Both the position numbers and the translations under genes were made by a program. A stretch of DNA of 64,000 nucleotides, taken from the NCBI RefSeq assembly GCF_037042905.1, contig NC_087245.1:25482501-25546500 (forward strand), given 5' to 3'. This document shows, in pieces, positions 35,657 through 47,274 of the stretch (position 1 is its first letter; each line of letters begins with the position of its first letter). This DNA is from Lytechinus pictus. Taxonomy: Eukaryota > Echinodermata > Echinoidea > Temnopleuroida > Toxopneustidae. A model generated the notes under the pieces. The model had not been told where the DNA came from. It did not search any database and saw only the letters and a program-made list of their open reading frames with translations.

Positions 35657-36206
35657 AATCGTACCTCTCCTTCTTTTTTTTTTCTGGACTGAGCACTGCA
35701 TTATAAAGGGAAGGGGGATGGGAGGGGAAGGTTACATAAATCAGTTCACAGTGTATTTGAATATACATGTATGGTTAAATATATAATTTATATTCTCTAT
35801 AATTATTTCTTTCACAACAAAATAAATGAACAAATAAACAAATTAATGGATAAGTAAATCAAACAGGTGGACCACTTCTGGCAGTCTTGTCTTGGTCTTC
35901 GTTCATATATTTGAAATATCACTGACGAACACCAGTAAAAACCCACTCTTCAGACAAGGGTTCATTACATGCTGCCACGCACAGAAAAATCAAGCCACAG
36001 AAGTCGTGTTGTGGACGCCAGAAGTGGCGTCGCAGCACGCGAGACCCACTAGTTAGAAATCCACTGCAAAACGCGGTTCTGTGTGCGGGGTTAGTATACT
36101 ACTAACCTCGCGCTAGTGTGAGTGGTAAAAACCCAATGTTATGACTCAGGCATAATTCTATATAAAATTTTACTTCATTCTCAAAAAGAATTCAAAGGAA
36201 ACTCAC
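35657..36206. other. Region with an imperfect palindromic patch
   Basis: A T-run, a G-rich patch (35700-35730) and a GC-richer segment at 35970-36125 with short self-complementary pieces (GTTAGTATACTACTAAC near 36090-36106). No gene was recognised. Confidence 0.4.
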
Positions 36207-38959
36207 CTTCATTTGAAACCATAATATTCACACTTTCATTGCTGACACGCTTCATCTGATCCCCTTCATGAAGACATCCTGTAAAATAAAAATATAACGA
36301 AAGACCGTTTAAGATTTTTGTTTCAGATTTTTTTTTTTTTTTATAGATCTAGATTCTAGGCCTACATGTATATACATGTACATGTAGATCTACAAAACAT
36401 TCTTATCCTGGGTTTGTTTTAAACAAAATTGTATGCTCACAATATGCCCTTTACCTTATTTCTATAATGCAGTCATAATAATCATTATAATTATGCCTTC
36501 ATTATAGAAATACTAGGGTAAAAGACATACGTAGGATGAGTGGCCAGACACATGTCATAAGTAACCCTGGGACCTGTTTCATGACGAGATGAGCGATACG
36601 TACATGTAGGAACGTCCTTTGACCATTCTTCCAAGATAGGAAGATTGGCGACAAATCAGCGCTTTCCGTTTCACGAAGGCAATTTTGTCTTCCAAGTCCG
36701 CAACATCGTTTGATATCGATAGTATTGGAAAAATATTTAGTCTTCATCATCACCTGAACCTTTTATTTCGGAATGACGACGTTTCATAAAATCATGTTTC
36801 AATAAATGGAGATCAAATAATTTCTTATTTATTACTGATTGTAGAATTGATGTATGGAGCTTACTTTATGAGGTCAAAAGAGAAAAAACTTTAAAGATTT
36901 ACATACATAATTGGATAAAATCAAAATTTTCATTATTTCCCTTATCTAGAACACGGAGCAATTTTAGAGACACCTTTCATTGATATTTTAATGAAAGAGA
37001 CCCCTTTCTGACATAAAAATTGAAGTAACTAAGTACTTTCGACATTGTATTCTTATTCTGAATTTTTATAGAATACTTATATAGTGATAATTTAGCAAAT
37101 TATGCTTTAAATGTTATTTGTTGAGGTAAAAATAGGGTTTGAATGGAGCTAACAAAACTCAATGTGTCTGATTGTGTGAGACTTAAAAGGAAAATATGAG
37201 AGGCTGCATGTGAAAAATCAAATTGATTTATTTTATTGTCAGCAAGAAATACAAGCAAAATATGAAAATTGCTGCAAACATGTCAAGTGGGTAAAGTAGT
37301 ACTTTGCAATATTAATAATAAAACAGAAAAATGTGTGAAATCAATTCGCAATGGAAAAAAAAACTATTTACAGAAACAATTAATTCAGAAACAATTAAAG
37401 AGAAATTCCAGTATTTGCAGTAAACACTGATTTCATGAGAAAGTCTGTAAAACAAGGCTTAATTGTCAGTATATCATCGAGGATCTAGATCTGGTACAGT
37501 TACATAAACTGAACTTTGTGAAATCTTGAAATCTACGCTGAAAAATGTTCACACTGAAGATCACCAACACAGATAGGCACACGTGGGACAGTGTATTATT
37601 ATTGCTAAAATAAAGACCCGACGGAAGTGACCGAATCCGCGCTTATTTTGCTTATTTCTCAGCAATTACACAATTTCTTCCAGAATCCTTTGGCACATAT
37701 TTTTTATTCATACAAACAGACACTTAGGTGGTCATTATATTAGATTCTGTAAAAAGTCATTTTTAGATCGTTACCAAAACTGGAATTTATCTTTAATGCT
37801 AAAAATGACAATGATCATAAACATGATTGGTCATATCTAAAGTTTATGGAAGTTTATAAGAACATAAGCTTCAAGAATATAAAAAAATATTATATGTTCA
37901 ACAATACAAAGTTAAAAGGTCCAATGCATTATTGCTTTAACATGACCGCCTACCCAAATAACAAATACTAAAATTCAATACGTGATTATAAATAATTAAT
38001 ATAGGGGCCTAATAATAATTATTTATAATCACATATTAAATTTTAGTATTTGTTAAATAATTTTTATCTATAAATTGTTCTTCAAAAACAGCATTTTGTA
38101 ACATCGCTAATCGAAGGTACGTCAAAAAGAAGCGGTTCAAGCATCAGACCTATTGTATACGCTTTGTTGACAAAAAAAGGGAGCTCCGGCACGCTTCGTG
38201 GGCCAAAGCAAAGGCAAAGAATCGACCATGCAAAAAAAGGGAGACACGGGACTGGGGTAGCGTAGATTAATCTTAATAAAATGTGGAAACAAAAATTATG
38301 CACTTACCACGATTGTATGGATGAAGGTCTATCATGACACACAAATCTTGACATCGATGCACAGACTGGAACCTCAAAAAAAACAAAATATAGCCTCGGT
38401 CTCGATCGACCATTTTGTTTTGAATTTTGAAAGAAAGGAGAGGGAGAGGTATCGCGACAGAACTTTTCGTTTCTTGTATCAAGGAGCTGTGTTGGAAGCT
38501 CCTTGCTTGTATTAAGGTTCCAGTCTGTGCCTCGATGTCAGGATTTGTGTGTCACGATAGACCCTTCATCCACATAATCGTGGTTAGTGCATAATTTCTG
38601 TTTCCACATTTTATTAAGATTACTATTGAGACCCCAATCTACCCCAGTGTCTCCCTCGTTTTGCACGGTCGACTCCTGGGCTCCGGCCCGCGGGCCGGAG
38701 CTCCCTGGGTTAGACTTAGTTAGAGTTAACCACTCATCCTACGAACATCTGACTCTGAGGGAGCGCACAATCAGTCTCACTCTCAGTCAGAAACAGACAA
38801 ATTACACGATAAAACCCAATTAATAATTCACACATACTCACCTTTAAATTACCCTCCTTTATTTCAAGAAAGAAAAGTGCTATTAAAAACTCATCAATAA
38901 CGACAATAACTCATTGAAATCACATTTTGGGTCGTACCTTCTCTTCTTAGTTTCAGCAT
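36207..38959 (-). CDS. Candidate gene start: two in-phase exons, unknown product
   Basis: The first coding exon, 38959-38938, starts with ATG and ends GAAG|GTACGA (22 nt, MLKLRRE plus one base). The next exon, 36278-36207, follows TTTTTATTTTACAG and ends GAAG|GTGAGT (72 nt). The join is in phase and continues GCLHEGDQMKRVSNESVNIM... to an exit in phase 1. Further exons would lie at lower coordinates. With an alternative acceptor (GGCAG at about 31718), the segment ending at 31637 could follow in phase. Upstream are a CCAAT box and a CGCCATATT element (see promoter entry). I do not recognise the protein. Alternative donors at 38842 and 38308 suggest more than one first exon. Confidence 0.4.
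36279..37394. other. Intronic or intergenic AT-rich region
   Basis: Contains a T-run (36331-36343), palindromic ACATGTA pieces and GGGACCTGTTTCATGACGA near 36569, which looks like the tip of a MITE whose partner I could not place. No supported gene. Confidence 0.4.
37395..37796. mobile_element. 402-bp TTAA MITE, copy 1
   Basis: Bounded by TTAA on both sides with tips TTAAAGAGAAATTCCAGT and ACTGGAATTTATCTTTAA. It is the same length as 60192-60593 and, by eye, identical except for one base (TTATTCATAC against TTATTTATAC). It contains ATCTAGATC and GCCTATCTGTGTTGG-type segments but no coding capacity. TTAA targets suggest mobilisation by a piggyBac-like or similar transposase. Confidence 0.85.
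38179..38704. repeat. Hairpin-forming inverted repeat, arms about 190 bp, loop about 137 bp
   Basis: The arms 38179-38377 and 38515-38704 pair over TTGTGTGTC, GGTTCCAGTCTGTGC, GTGCATAAT and GTTTCCACATTTTATTAAGA with moderate divergence. Each arm carries the same short frame (MHNFCFHILLRL). The left arm, read on the minus strand, contains a consensus donor (AATCGTG|GTAAGTG at 38307); the mirror site in the right arm is GTTAGTG. Confidence 0.65.
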
Positions 38960-39015
38960 TCGTGTTTTGAATATGGCGCTTTAATTGATGGTGTCGCCGA
39001 AACGTCCAATCGCTT
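38960..39015 (-). promoter_or_regulatory. Candidate core promoter with YY1-like and CCAAT elements
   Basis: Upstream of the ATG at 38959 on the minus strand lie CGCCATATT (38978-38970), matching the YY1-type CGCCATNTT element that often sits at transcription starts, and ATTGG (39010-39006), an inverted CCAAT box in GCGATTGGACG. Local GC and CpG content is above the neighbourhood. Motifs are seen; function is inferred. Confidence 0.35.
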
Positions 39016-39776
39016 ACCCGGTAATGGAAAAGGAAAGGAAAAGAAAGGAAAGGAATTAAAGGAGAGGAGGGGAGGGGAGGAGAGGGGAGGGGAGAGGAGA
39101 GGAGTTGATTTTTCTTTTATATTCCAATATGAAAACTAGACATATACTTACCCGACAAGGGAACCTGTTAAGCATGAAGAAGATACCCATTCTTTCCGTG
39201 ATTATAACCAGTGCATAGAATGTTCCTGTTTAGGTCTAAATCTATACAAAAATAAGCTGGCGCTTCGTCTTCGCATTTATTGTCTATTCAGTGACTTGCA
39301 TATAATTTTTCTTCATTTGAAATTAAGTGCCCAGTTTTCATGTCAGAAAATCAAAAACTTTAATCTTGGCGCTCGCATCAGCTGTTTTAACTTGTTTAGT
39401 AATAAACCACTCCTGTTCATGGTTACAAAAGTGCTTAGGCCTACAATTTCAAATTTTCAGTTTTTTTTCATATCAACAATTTTATAGCGCTTTGCGCTGG
39501 TAATATACTCAGAATATCCATTTCAGGTCGGATTATAGCTTGCGCTTCGCGCGCTTCGCGCCCGCATCAATCACTGATTTGAAAAGTTATCAAGAAATTT
39601 GATTTCTTTTATTTGTGTCAATTCATGGCCCATGCTCGCATTTTGATTAGTAAGAAATACATAATCTTCATGAATTCTTTAAAATTTTCCTATTTATTGT
39701 AAGTTTTTCCAAAATTTTAACCCCGCGCTACGTTCGCATAGAAACACATCTTTTCATGAATTCCTTCAAACAGTCC

Positions 39777-40373
39777 TTAAAGGGATGATCCAGGCCGGAG
39801 ATATTTATATCTCAATAAATAGAGTAAAATTCACAAAGCATAATGCTTAAAATCTGATCAAAATCGGATAAAAAATAACGAAGTTATTGAACTTTAAAGA
39901 TTTGCATTATTCCGGTGAAACATGCATACGTTCTAGGCATGTCTTTATGAATATTCATTAGGTGGGCTGATGATGTCATATCCCCACTTGTTCTTTTTGT
40001 ATTTTATTATATGAAATTAGGTTTATTCAAAAATGTGCCACTAAGAACTAAAACAACTGGATTGACAACCGATTAAGTGCATAGTTATTTATTGCCGTAA
40101 CTTATTTCATCATAATGGAGACACATCATTTACACATGTATGAAAAAATGAAAAATTTATGATTTTATGTAATGTGACATCATCAGCCCATCTAATGAAT
40201 ATTCATGACGATGTGCATATAACTGTTTTCACAAAATGTTGATAAACTTTAAAATTCAATAACTTTATTTGTTATCCGATTTTGATGAAATTTTCAGCAG
40301 AATTGCTCTGTGAATTTTATTCTATTTACATGTATTTAGATATAAATATTTTCAGCCCGGACCATCCCTTTAA
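39777..40373. mobile_element. TTAA MITE with long terminal inverted repeats, about 0.6 kb
   Basis: Starts TTAAAGGGATGATCCAGG and ends CGGACCATCCCTTTAA. Subterminal blocks are also inverted (GGTGGGCTGATGATGTCATA against TATGAATATTCATTAGATGG-type sequence and GACATCATCAGCCCA). No coding capacity. Confidence 0.8.
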
Positions 40374-40558
40374 ACCATTCCCTGATATCATGATTAGCTT
40401 TCAGAGCCGTAGCCAAGGGGTTCCCTGGGTTCTGCGGAAACCCGCCGCTTACCAACAGCCAAAAAAAAAGGAAAATGGGAAGGAGAGGAGGAAATTAATA
40501 AATTCCCTTTTCATGTCAGTAGGCCTATATCAATTATTTTCAGCGCTTTGAATTCACC

Positions 40559-40870
40559 TTAAAGGGCTACTCCAGCCTGAAAATATATAATACGATTTGA
40601 ACAGATATATATATATAATCAAACAAACAGCCCTCGATCATCTGATCAAAGTCGGACAAGGAAAGAAGTTATACCATTTTGAATTACTTTGCATTACTTC
40701 CGTGAAACAGCTCCATACATATCTTCATGAACATTCAATAAGCAAACTGATGATGCCACATATCTCCCACTTGTTTTTTTTTGTATTTTGTTACATGAAA
40801 TTATGTCCTCTTTATTTAAAAGCGTGCTTACAAAGGTGTACAGCTTATTGTTCATTCCTTTGATACATGC
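40559..40870 (+). mobile_element. Truncated relative of the 39777 TTAA MITE
   Basis: Begins TTAAAGGGCTACTCCAGCCT and follows the left half of the upstream element through ATCTGATCAAAGTCGGA, GAACATTCAATAAGC and CTCCCACTTGTT, then loses similarity. No right end is seen. Confidence 0.6.
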
Positions 40871-41064
40871 TTAATTACAGGATGCGTAACTAAAAAAAAA
40901 TCAATTTCTAATCTATTTATTACTTATTATTAGGTACAACTTTTTTCCTCTATAGCTCTTTCACCCTCTCTCCTTTTTTTCTTCTTCTCCCCTCCTCATT
41001 TTCCTCCTTCTTCTACAGGAATCTACAACAGATATCTAAAAAAAAAAAAAGTGTTGAAAATTAT

Positions 41065-41137
41065 TGTTTCCGCCCGGGCTCGAACCGGGGACCTTGCGCG
41101 TGTGAAGCGCACGTGATAACCACTACACTACGGAAAC
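41065..41137 (-). tRNA. tRNA-Val (anticodon CAC)
   Basis: The minus strand reads GTTTCCG at the 5' end, pairing with CGGAAAC, then an A-box region TAGTGTAGTGGTTA, an anticodon stem TGCGC/GCGCA closing the loop TTCACAC (anticodon CAC), a T arm CCCGG-TTCGAGC-CCGGG and discriminator A. All stems pair and U33 is present. It lacks an intron and an encoded CCA, as expected for a eukaryotic gene. A TTTT on the minus strand (41060-41057) and a long T-run just below act as the Pol III terminator. It decodes GUG valine codons. Confidence 0.93.
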
Positions 41138-41340
41138 GCTGTTGATGTTGTCATATTACATCACGTTTAATTCAGTTCTTGGTTCCTGTTTGCCATACTG
41201 ATAGATTATGAAGGCTCTGTGTGGGTACTGATTGGTCATTTATAAACGCACCTCAGATCCTAGAAAAGGGTATTTAGACTATTATGAAAAAAGAAAGAAA
41301 ATCAATTCCTTTGTTATTTTCATTTTGACACATAAATTAT

Positions 41341-41640
41341 TTTTTATTTTCATTATTATCATACTTCTTCTCGTCTCCTCCTCCTCTTCTTCTTTTTATT
41401 AGTTGTTCTCTTCCTTCTTCTCTTTCTTCTTCATTCTCTCTCTTTTCCTTCCTCTCCCATCTTTTATTCTCACAAGTCTTTTATTCTTATCAATTTTCAT
41501 TTTCATTATCATCCTTATTCTTGTCTCCTCCTCCTCTTCTTCTTTTTATTAGTTGTTCTCTTCCTTCTCCTTCTTTTTCTTCTTCTTCTCTCTCTGTTCC
41601 TCCTCTCCCATACTTTAATCTTATCAAGTCTGCACAAGAG
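41341..41640 (+). repeat. CT/CTT-rich 150-bp tandem duplication
   Basis: Two copies of a 150-bp pyrimidine-rich unit; each contains TCTCCTCCTCCTCTTCTTCT followed by TTTTATTAGTTGTTCTC (starts near 41373 and 41523). Confidence 0.75.
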
Positions 41641-41691
41641 GGAACAAAACAGGAGCAGTCTATTCTCTAATGATTCTTTCTGTGGACATCA

Positions 41692-41958
41692 GGGCCCCAT
41701 CTTACAAAAAGGTCGCGATTGATCCAATCAATCGCAACTATGGAAAGCCAGCAAAGTCAACATCTAAAATTGCATGTTTGTTCAAAACTATTTTCCAGAA
41801 ATGATGTAATATTCATCCATTCACTGTTTTCTTGACAGCTCATATGCTTCTCTTTGTTTCCAAAGAATATCGATCAAATTTCCTGAAGAAAAATTATGGC
41901 ATTGATGGATACTTGAGATTGATAGGATCAATCGTAACTCTTTGTAAGACGGGGCCCA
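41692..41958. mobile_element. MITE with GGGCCCC(A/G)TCTTACAAA tips
   Basis: The left tip GGGCCCCATCTTACAAA and right tip TTTGTAAGACGGGGCCC are inverted repeats with one mismatch. Subterminal blocks (GCGATTGATCCAATCAATCG) are also self-complementary. 267 bp, non-coding. A solitary GGCCCATATTCTGAAG tip at 42030 belongs to the family of 63702-63945. Confidence 0.7.
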
Positions 41959-44437
41959 GGACAGTTGGTCATAAACTAAAAAAGATCTCCCCTGGCGACC
42001 CTAAGGAAAATGTAAACATAAATGTAGAGGCCCATATTCTGAAGCCCAAACTGAAAGCCATGGTCTAAATCTTGGCATAAATTATGGAGTTATCAATTAC
42101 AGTTCATTGATTACTAAAAGAATAACAATTCTCAACCTGAAAGATATCAGAAATGAATTCAAAATATTTAATTCAGAGCACTTTCACATTAAGTGTGTGT
42201 ACAAAACAGTGACGTTATATACATGTCTCAATGTGAACATACAATGCATGTCTACAAGTAGATTACATGGCAAAACACACAGAACAAAAATCCTAAATAT
42301 ACAGGAAAAAGGTGAAAATCAAGAAGGAAAAGGTATGTTTACAACTTGTATCGTTCATTATTTTCCCAAACAGGAAAAATACAAATGAAAAATAGATTGC
42401 TAATAGTAATACGGAGGAATCAAGAAGTACAGTGCATATTACCAAAAATTATACACTTTGAAAAATCCCTCTAGTTGAAATTTTACAACAGTGGTACTTG
42501 CTTGAGCGTAAACTTTTTGTCATTTGCTTAAAGAGACATGTACCAATACATAAATGTGGGAAAAATTTTACCACATCTCACATATTCAATTGAAAAGGAT
42601 TTTCCTTCAAAGAGTATACTTTTTCATATACGAAAAGTTGTCAAGCTTCAATCCATTGTTCACATTTATGTTCATTATCCCTCTTACTTGTCATAACCTC
42701 CTTGCCAAATTTCAAATATGAGATTTAAATAGTGTAGGTAATTTCAAACAGCCACAATTGTCTAATTTCTGGTCAAATTTCTTTCAACATTCAACCTCCT
42801 GTTTTTTTGGTTGTATTTCTATACTTTATAAATCAGTCATTAGGTTGGATGCTCACTGGACCACAGTTCAGAATACCAACCTACACTGGCCGCACAGAAT
42901 CGTTATAATGCACTAACGGAGGCTCTGTTACAACCGGTGATGTTGCAGTGATGCCTAACGTCACAACCACACGTTACTTACATCTTGGAACAACGTTTGA
43001 CATCATAACTCAAAAGGTGTAAATGGGCATACAGTTAGTGCGCTGTTAGCGCTAACAACGTTTCGGTGTGGCTGGTACAGGGAAATATCTTGTAACTGGC
43101 TGTAGAATTGTACATATTTAGTAATTCAATCATGATTCTACTCTACGATTCATCAACCATTCATAGGCTTGTTGTTGAAGAAATACAACATAGGTTACTA
43201 GTAATATACAACTCATTCCTTTTAAAGTGACATAGTTGGTGAATATGGAATGGCAGAAAAGGGAATTAATAAAATATCAATGAAATGAATAATACTGTAT
43301 AGGGTTTTGTCTAGGGTAACAGATTGAGTTCAACACTTACAGTATCTGGAGTTCAAACAACCTAAAAATTGGGTTCAAATTGCGGGGAAAAAAAACCTGA
43401 TCTGAATAAAGCAAATTTCAAAAAGTGCAATTCTTCTTAATTGAATGGACATGACACTTTATACAATTTCAAAGCATCATTATTCAATTTACAGTATTTA
43501 AACAGATCTTGTTGAGTTAATCAGATATATTTAACATTTAATAAAATAAGCAATGACTTTAACAGAATTTTACTACACTGTTGCATTTTTGTGCACATAT
43601 GTCTATTATGTGACACAATGGCCAAAATTCACAAAGGTGGTTTCAATCGTACCATGGATAAAATCATGGAATATAAAGATTTCTTGTATTATTGTGCCTC
43701 ATTTCAAGCATTAACTTATGGTTGGACTTTTCTAAGCATATGCAATGATATAAGCATAATTGCGTACAAAAACTCTGCATACGCTTTTTCTTTGTACCAT
43801 GGTACAATTGAAATCAACTTTATGAAATCGGGTCAAAAAGTATATTTTTTCTATAAGTGCTCAATAAAATCTGGTTAAATTTGTAGTAAGTATGGCTTTT
43901 CAGTTTTCTGCAAATTATGTTATGGGGTGAAAGGGAATTTTACAAATCATTCCATGGCTGTGATGTTACCTTTTACAATTATATTTTGTAAAATACTTTC
44001 TGTATAATATTCTATGGACATATCCTTGACACATCCTGCAATGCACTGGTATAACTTGAAGTAGAAATCTAAGGATCTTTCTCAAGATACCCATTCTAAC
44101 TTTCAAAAAGTGATACACATCTTTGAAAAGGGGAGCAAATTACATTATACTTACAGCCTATGAATTAATATGCCAACGGTGATTATCCAGGATTTACATC
44201 ATCTTCAAATCAAAGTAAATGCTCTTTCCCACAATAAATGATAAGATGCATTTAGATGTCTTAGCCCTTGATATTCCAGTTAGAAAACCAGTTTGTGTGT
44301 TGGCAATCATACAATAAGAAAACATAATGACATTTCATATCTCAAAATAAATTTATCACATATCTAATGATTATCTATGATACAATGTACACCACTTGTC
44401 CATAATCAATATGATTAATGCTAGAATACTACCAAGG
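41959..44437. other. 3' flank of CWC22; no other gene seen
   Basis: AT-rich sequence with a GC-richer patch at 42840-43080 that contains repeated ACGTCACAAC/AACGTT pieces. The frame at 43591-43878 (+) lacks supporting signals. I could not locate an unambiguous minus-strand AATAAA for CWC22. Confidence 0.4.
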
Positions 44438-47274
44438 TCATCGCCTGTCTCTTTCTCTTCTCCTATCTATTCGTTCTTTATCCCTTCTATCATGCCTATC
44501 TGATATGTAATCCTCCTTCTCATAGCTTCGGTCCCTTCTTCCTTCTCTTTCATAAGAATTCTTGTACCCATCATTCTCTCTACTTCTGCTATCCACAGGA
44601 TATGAGCGTACATCTTCTCTTCTTCTAATGTCCTCTCTCCGCTCTTCTTGCCGTCTTCTCACATCATCCTTTTCAGGTCTTCTATAATCTTCCCGTACAT
44701 GATTGACCTCTCTACGTTCTTTGCTCTCCTTTTCATTATCTTCCTCCTCTTCACTCTCATCACTATCACTACTATCTTCATCACTCTCACTTTGCTCTTT
44801 GGCATGTCCACGCTGATCTCTCATCTGCCCTGCACTTTTTCTCTTCTCTTCCTTTTCTCTTTCCGCACTATCACTCTCCTCACTATCACTACTATCTTCG
44901 CTCTCACTCTCACTTTCACTCTCGCTCTCTGTTACATGCTCACGTTGCTCTTTCATCCGTTGTTCTTCTCTTCCTTTAGAGGAAACTTTTTCACTTTCAC
45001 TCTCTTCACTATCACTATCCTCACTATCACTATCATCGCTATCATTTTCACTCTCATCACTGTCGCTCTCCTCACTCTCATCTCTTGCATTCTTGGAAAC
45101 ATGAATTCTTTCCTCTTCTTCCCTCTCCGTGCCCCTCTTTTCATTTATCCTTCCATCATTTTTCTTTACTTCTCCTTCGCTCTCTTCTTCACTACTGGAA
45201 TCATCAGTTGAATTATCCTCACTGCTATCATCCTCTTCACTGCTAGATTCTGTAACTTCTACCTTCTTTTTTCTTTGATCCCTATGCCTCTCCTCACTTT
45301 GATTTTCTCTTCTTTCATCTGATCTCTCCCTTTCCAATTCCTCTTTTCTATCCCTATTACGTCTTTCAGAGTTTTCACGTTCATAAAAACCTCTATCATC
45401 AATTCTTGGTCTTGTTTCTCCTCTCTCATTCCTTCTCTGTTTTGAGCTATTATCAATTTCATACTCCTGTTCTTCATCACGTCTTCTACTATTGTCATTC
45501 CTATTTCTATTGCCAGTTTCAACCCCTTCTTCTCTCACTCTTCTTCTTTTGATTCTATCATTCTCATCAGACATATCAGAGTCCTGCTTATTTTCGTGTC
45601 TTCTTTCTCCTGTTGCTTTTCTCCTTTCTTTTCCCTCTCCTCCCCTTTGGTTATCTTCTCTTTCATTCCAATTTCTTTGTTCCCTTGACCCTCTTCTCCT
45701 TTCATCATCAGAACTCTCCTCTCTTGTTCTCTCTATCCTTCTATCTTCATCTCTCCCCTTTCTCTCATTCTCTCTTACACTTCTATTCCTCTCTGATATC
45801 TCCTCTCTGTGACCCTTATCCTTTGACCTAACACTATCTTCTTCCTCAGAAGTATGTTTTCCCCTTCTTCTTTCATCCCCTCTCCCTCTCCTTTCACTAG
45901 CATTTCTCCTATTCTTCTCTTCCACCTCTCTGTACCTTCTCATATCCTCCCTCTCAGAAGATTCCTCTCTGTCTCTCCTTCTCTCTTCATCCCTTTCCTC
46001 CTTTCCACCTCTTCTCTTCTCCTCCTTATCTCTTGACCATCCCATACGTTCATCAGAAGATGAGTCCTCTTCCCTTCTTCTCCTTTCATTCTTCTTAATC
46101 TTTTCTTTTCCCTTGTTGCGTTTATCATCAGAGTCTACATCCTCTTCCTGTTCTCTCCTTCTCTCCACATCCCTCTCTCTTCTTTGATTTTCTTCCCTTG
46201 GTCTTTGTCTATCATCCTTTCCTCGTCTCTGTCTCACATTTTCTTCCTCCTCACTCTCATCCCTTTGCCGCTCACGTTTATCTCTCTTTTCTTCTCTTCT
46301 GTCTCTCCTATCTTTATTATGATTCCTTCTACTATCTTCAGACTCATTTTCTTCCATAGCATATTTATTCCTTCTACCTCTACTTTCCTCTTGTTTTCTT
46401 CTGACTTCCTCACCATCGTCACTTTCCTCTTGTTTTCTCCTTTCCTTCCTTTCCTCTTCTTTATTTCTTCTCGCTAGTTCTTCGTCACTATCATCTCGAC
46501 TTCTCTTCTTTTCCTTGCTCCTTCTCTCCTTATTCCCATTCAGCCGTTCTCTCATCCTCATAGCTAGTTCTTTGTCACTATCTTCATTTTGATCCTTTGC
46601 CTTACTCTTTCTTTCTTCTCTCTCTCCTTTCTTAAGTCGTTCTCTCATTCTTGTGTCTAAATCTTCATCACTATCCTCTCGATGTCTCCTCTTTTCCTTA
46701 TTCTTTCTTTCAACTCTCTCATCCTCCCTCCTCAATTGTTCTCTTAACCTCGCTGCTAGTTCTTCATCACTATCAGCCCTATCTCTCCTCTTTTCTTTAC
46801 TTCTTTCCTTTTTATCATCTTCCCTTCTTAGTTTTTCTTTTCTCCTATCAGACTGTTCTTCACCACTGTTTCTTTCATCTACTTCCCTTGTATGTCTTCT
46901 CTGATCCTGATTATCTTTCTTTTCTCTTTTTCTGTGTTCCCTGTCATCCTCTTTTCTGTGTTTGTCGTCGCTTCTTCTCTTTTCCCTCTCACCTTCCCTC
47001 TCCTTTGCCCTTCGGCTAGCCCTATCTGATTCATGACCTGTTTTACCCCCTCTATCTCTGTCTTCTACATGGTGTCTATTTCTTTTCTGTGGAATGTCAT
47101 CAGTAACTTCTTCACTCTCTTCACTGCTGCTATCTACCTTCCTCTGTCTTTCATTCGATTTCTTGTGTCTTGAATCTCTTTTATGATGAGAGTCTGTTTT
47201 AGTCCGACGCTTATCTTCTTCTCTACTTCGCCTTGAAGATATTTCCTTCCCTTTTCTTCTATTGGCAGAGTTTC
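44438..47274 (-). other. CWC22: CWC22 last exon: giant charged Arg/Ser/Glu/Asp tail
   Basis: One 2,837-nt exon with an acceptor TTTATTTCTCACAG just upstream, open throughout from 47274 to TGA at 44440-44438 (945 codons). Reading inward from the acceptor: Lys/Arg/Asp-rich sequence; then about four copies of a 30-33 residue repeat containing DSDEELAxRxRERL (about 46774-46468); long RE/RD/RR-rich sequence; then Ser-Glu-Asp blocks ([30 protein letters not shown]); and a final R/D/Y-rich end (RRRERDRR). It is expected to be intrinsically disordered and a phosphorylation substrate; that role is inference. Opposite-strand open frames over this exon are shadows. Confidence 0.85.

Noticed and set aside
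43591-43878. 95-codon frame downstream of CWC22
   Set aside because: No start context, splice sites or recognisable motifs; its length is reachable by chance in this composition.
44648-47019. Several long plus-strand open frames opposite the CWC22 tail
   Set aside because: They mirror purine-rich codons of the minus-strand exon; stop codons are rare on the CT-rich complement. No start or splice support.
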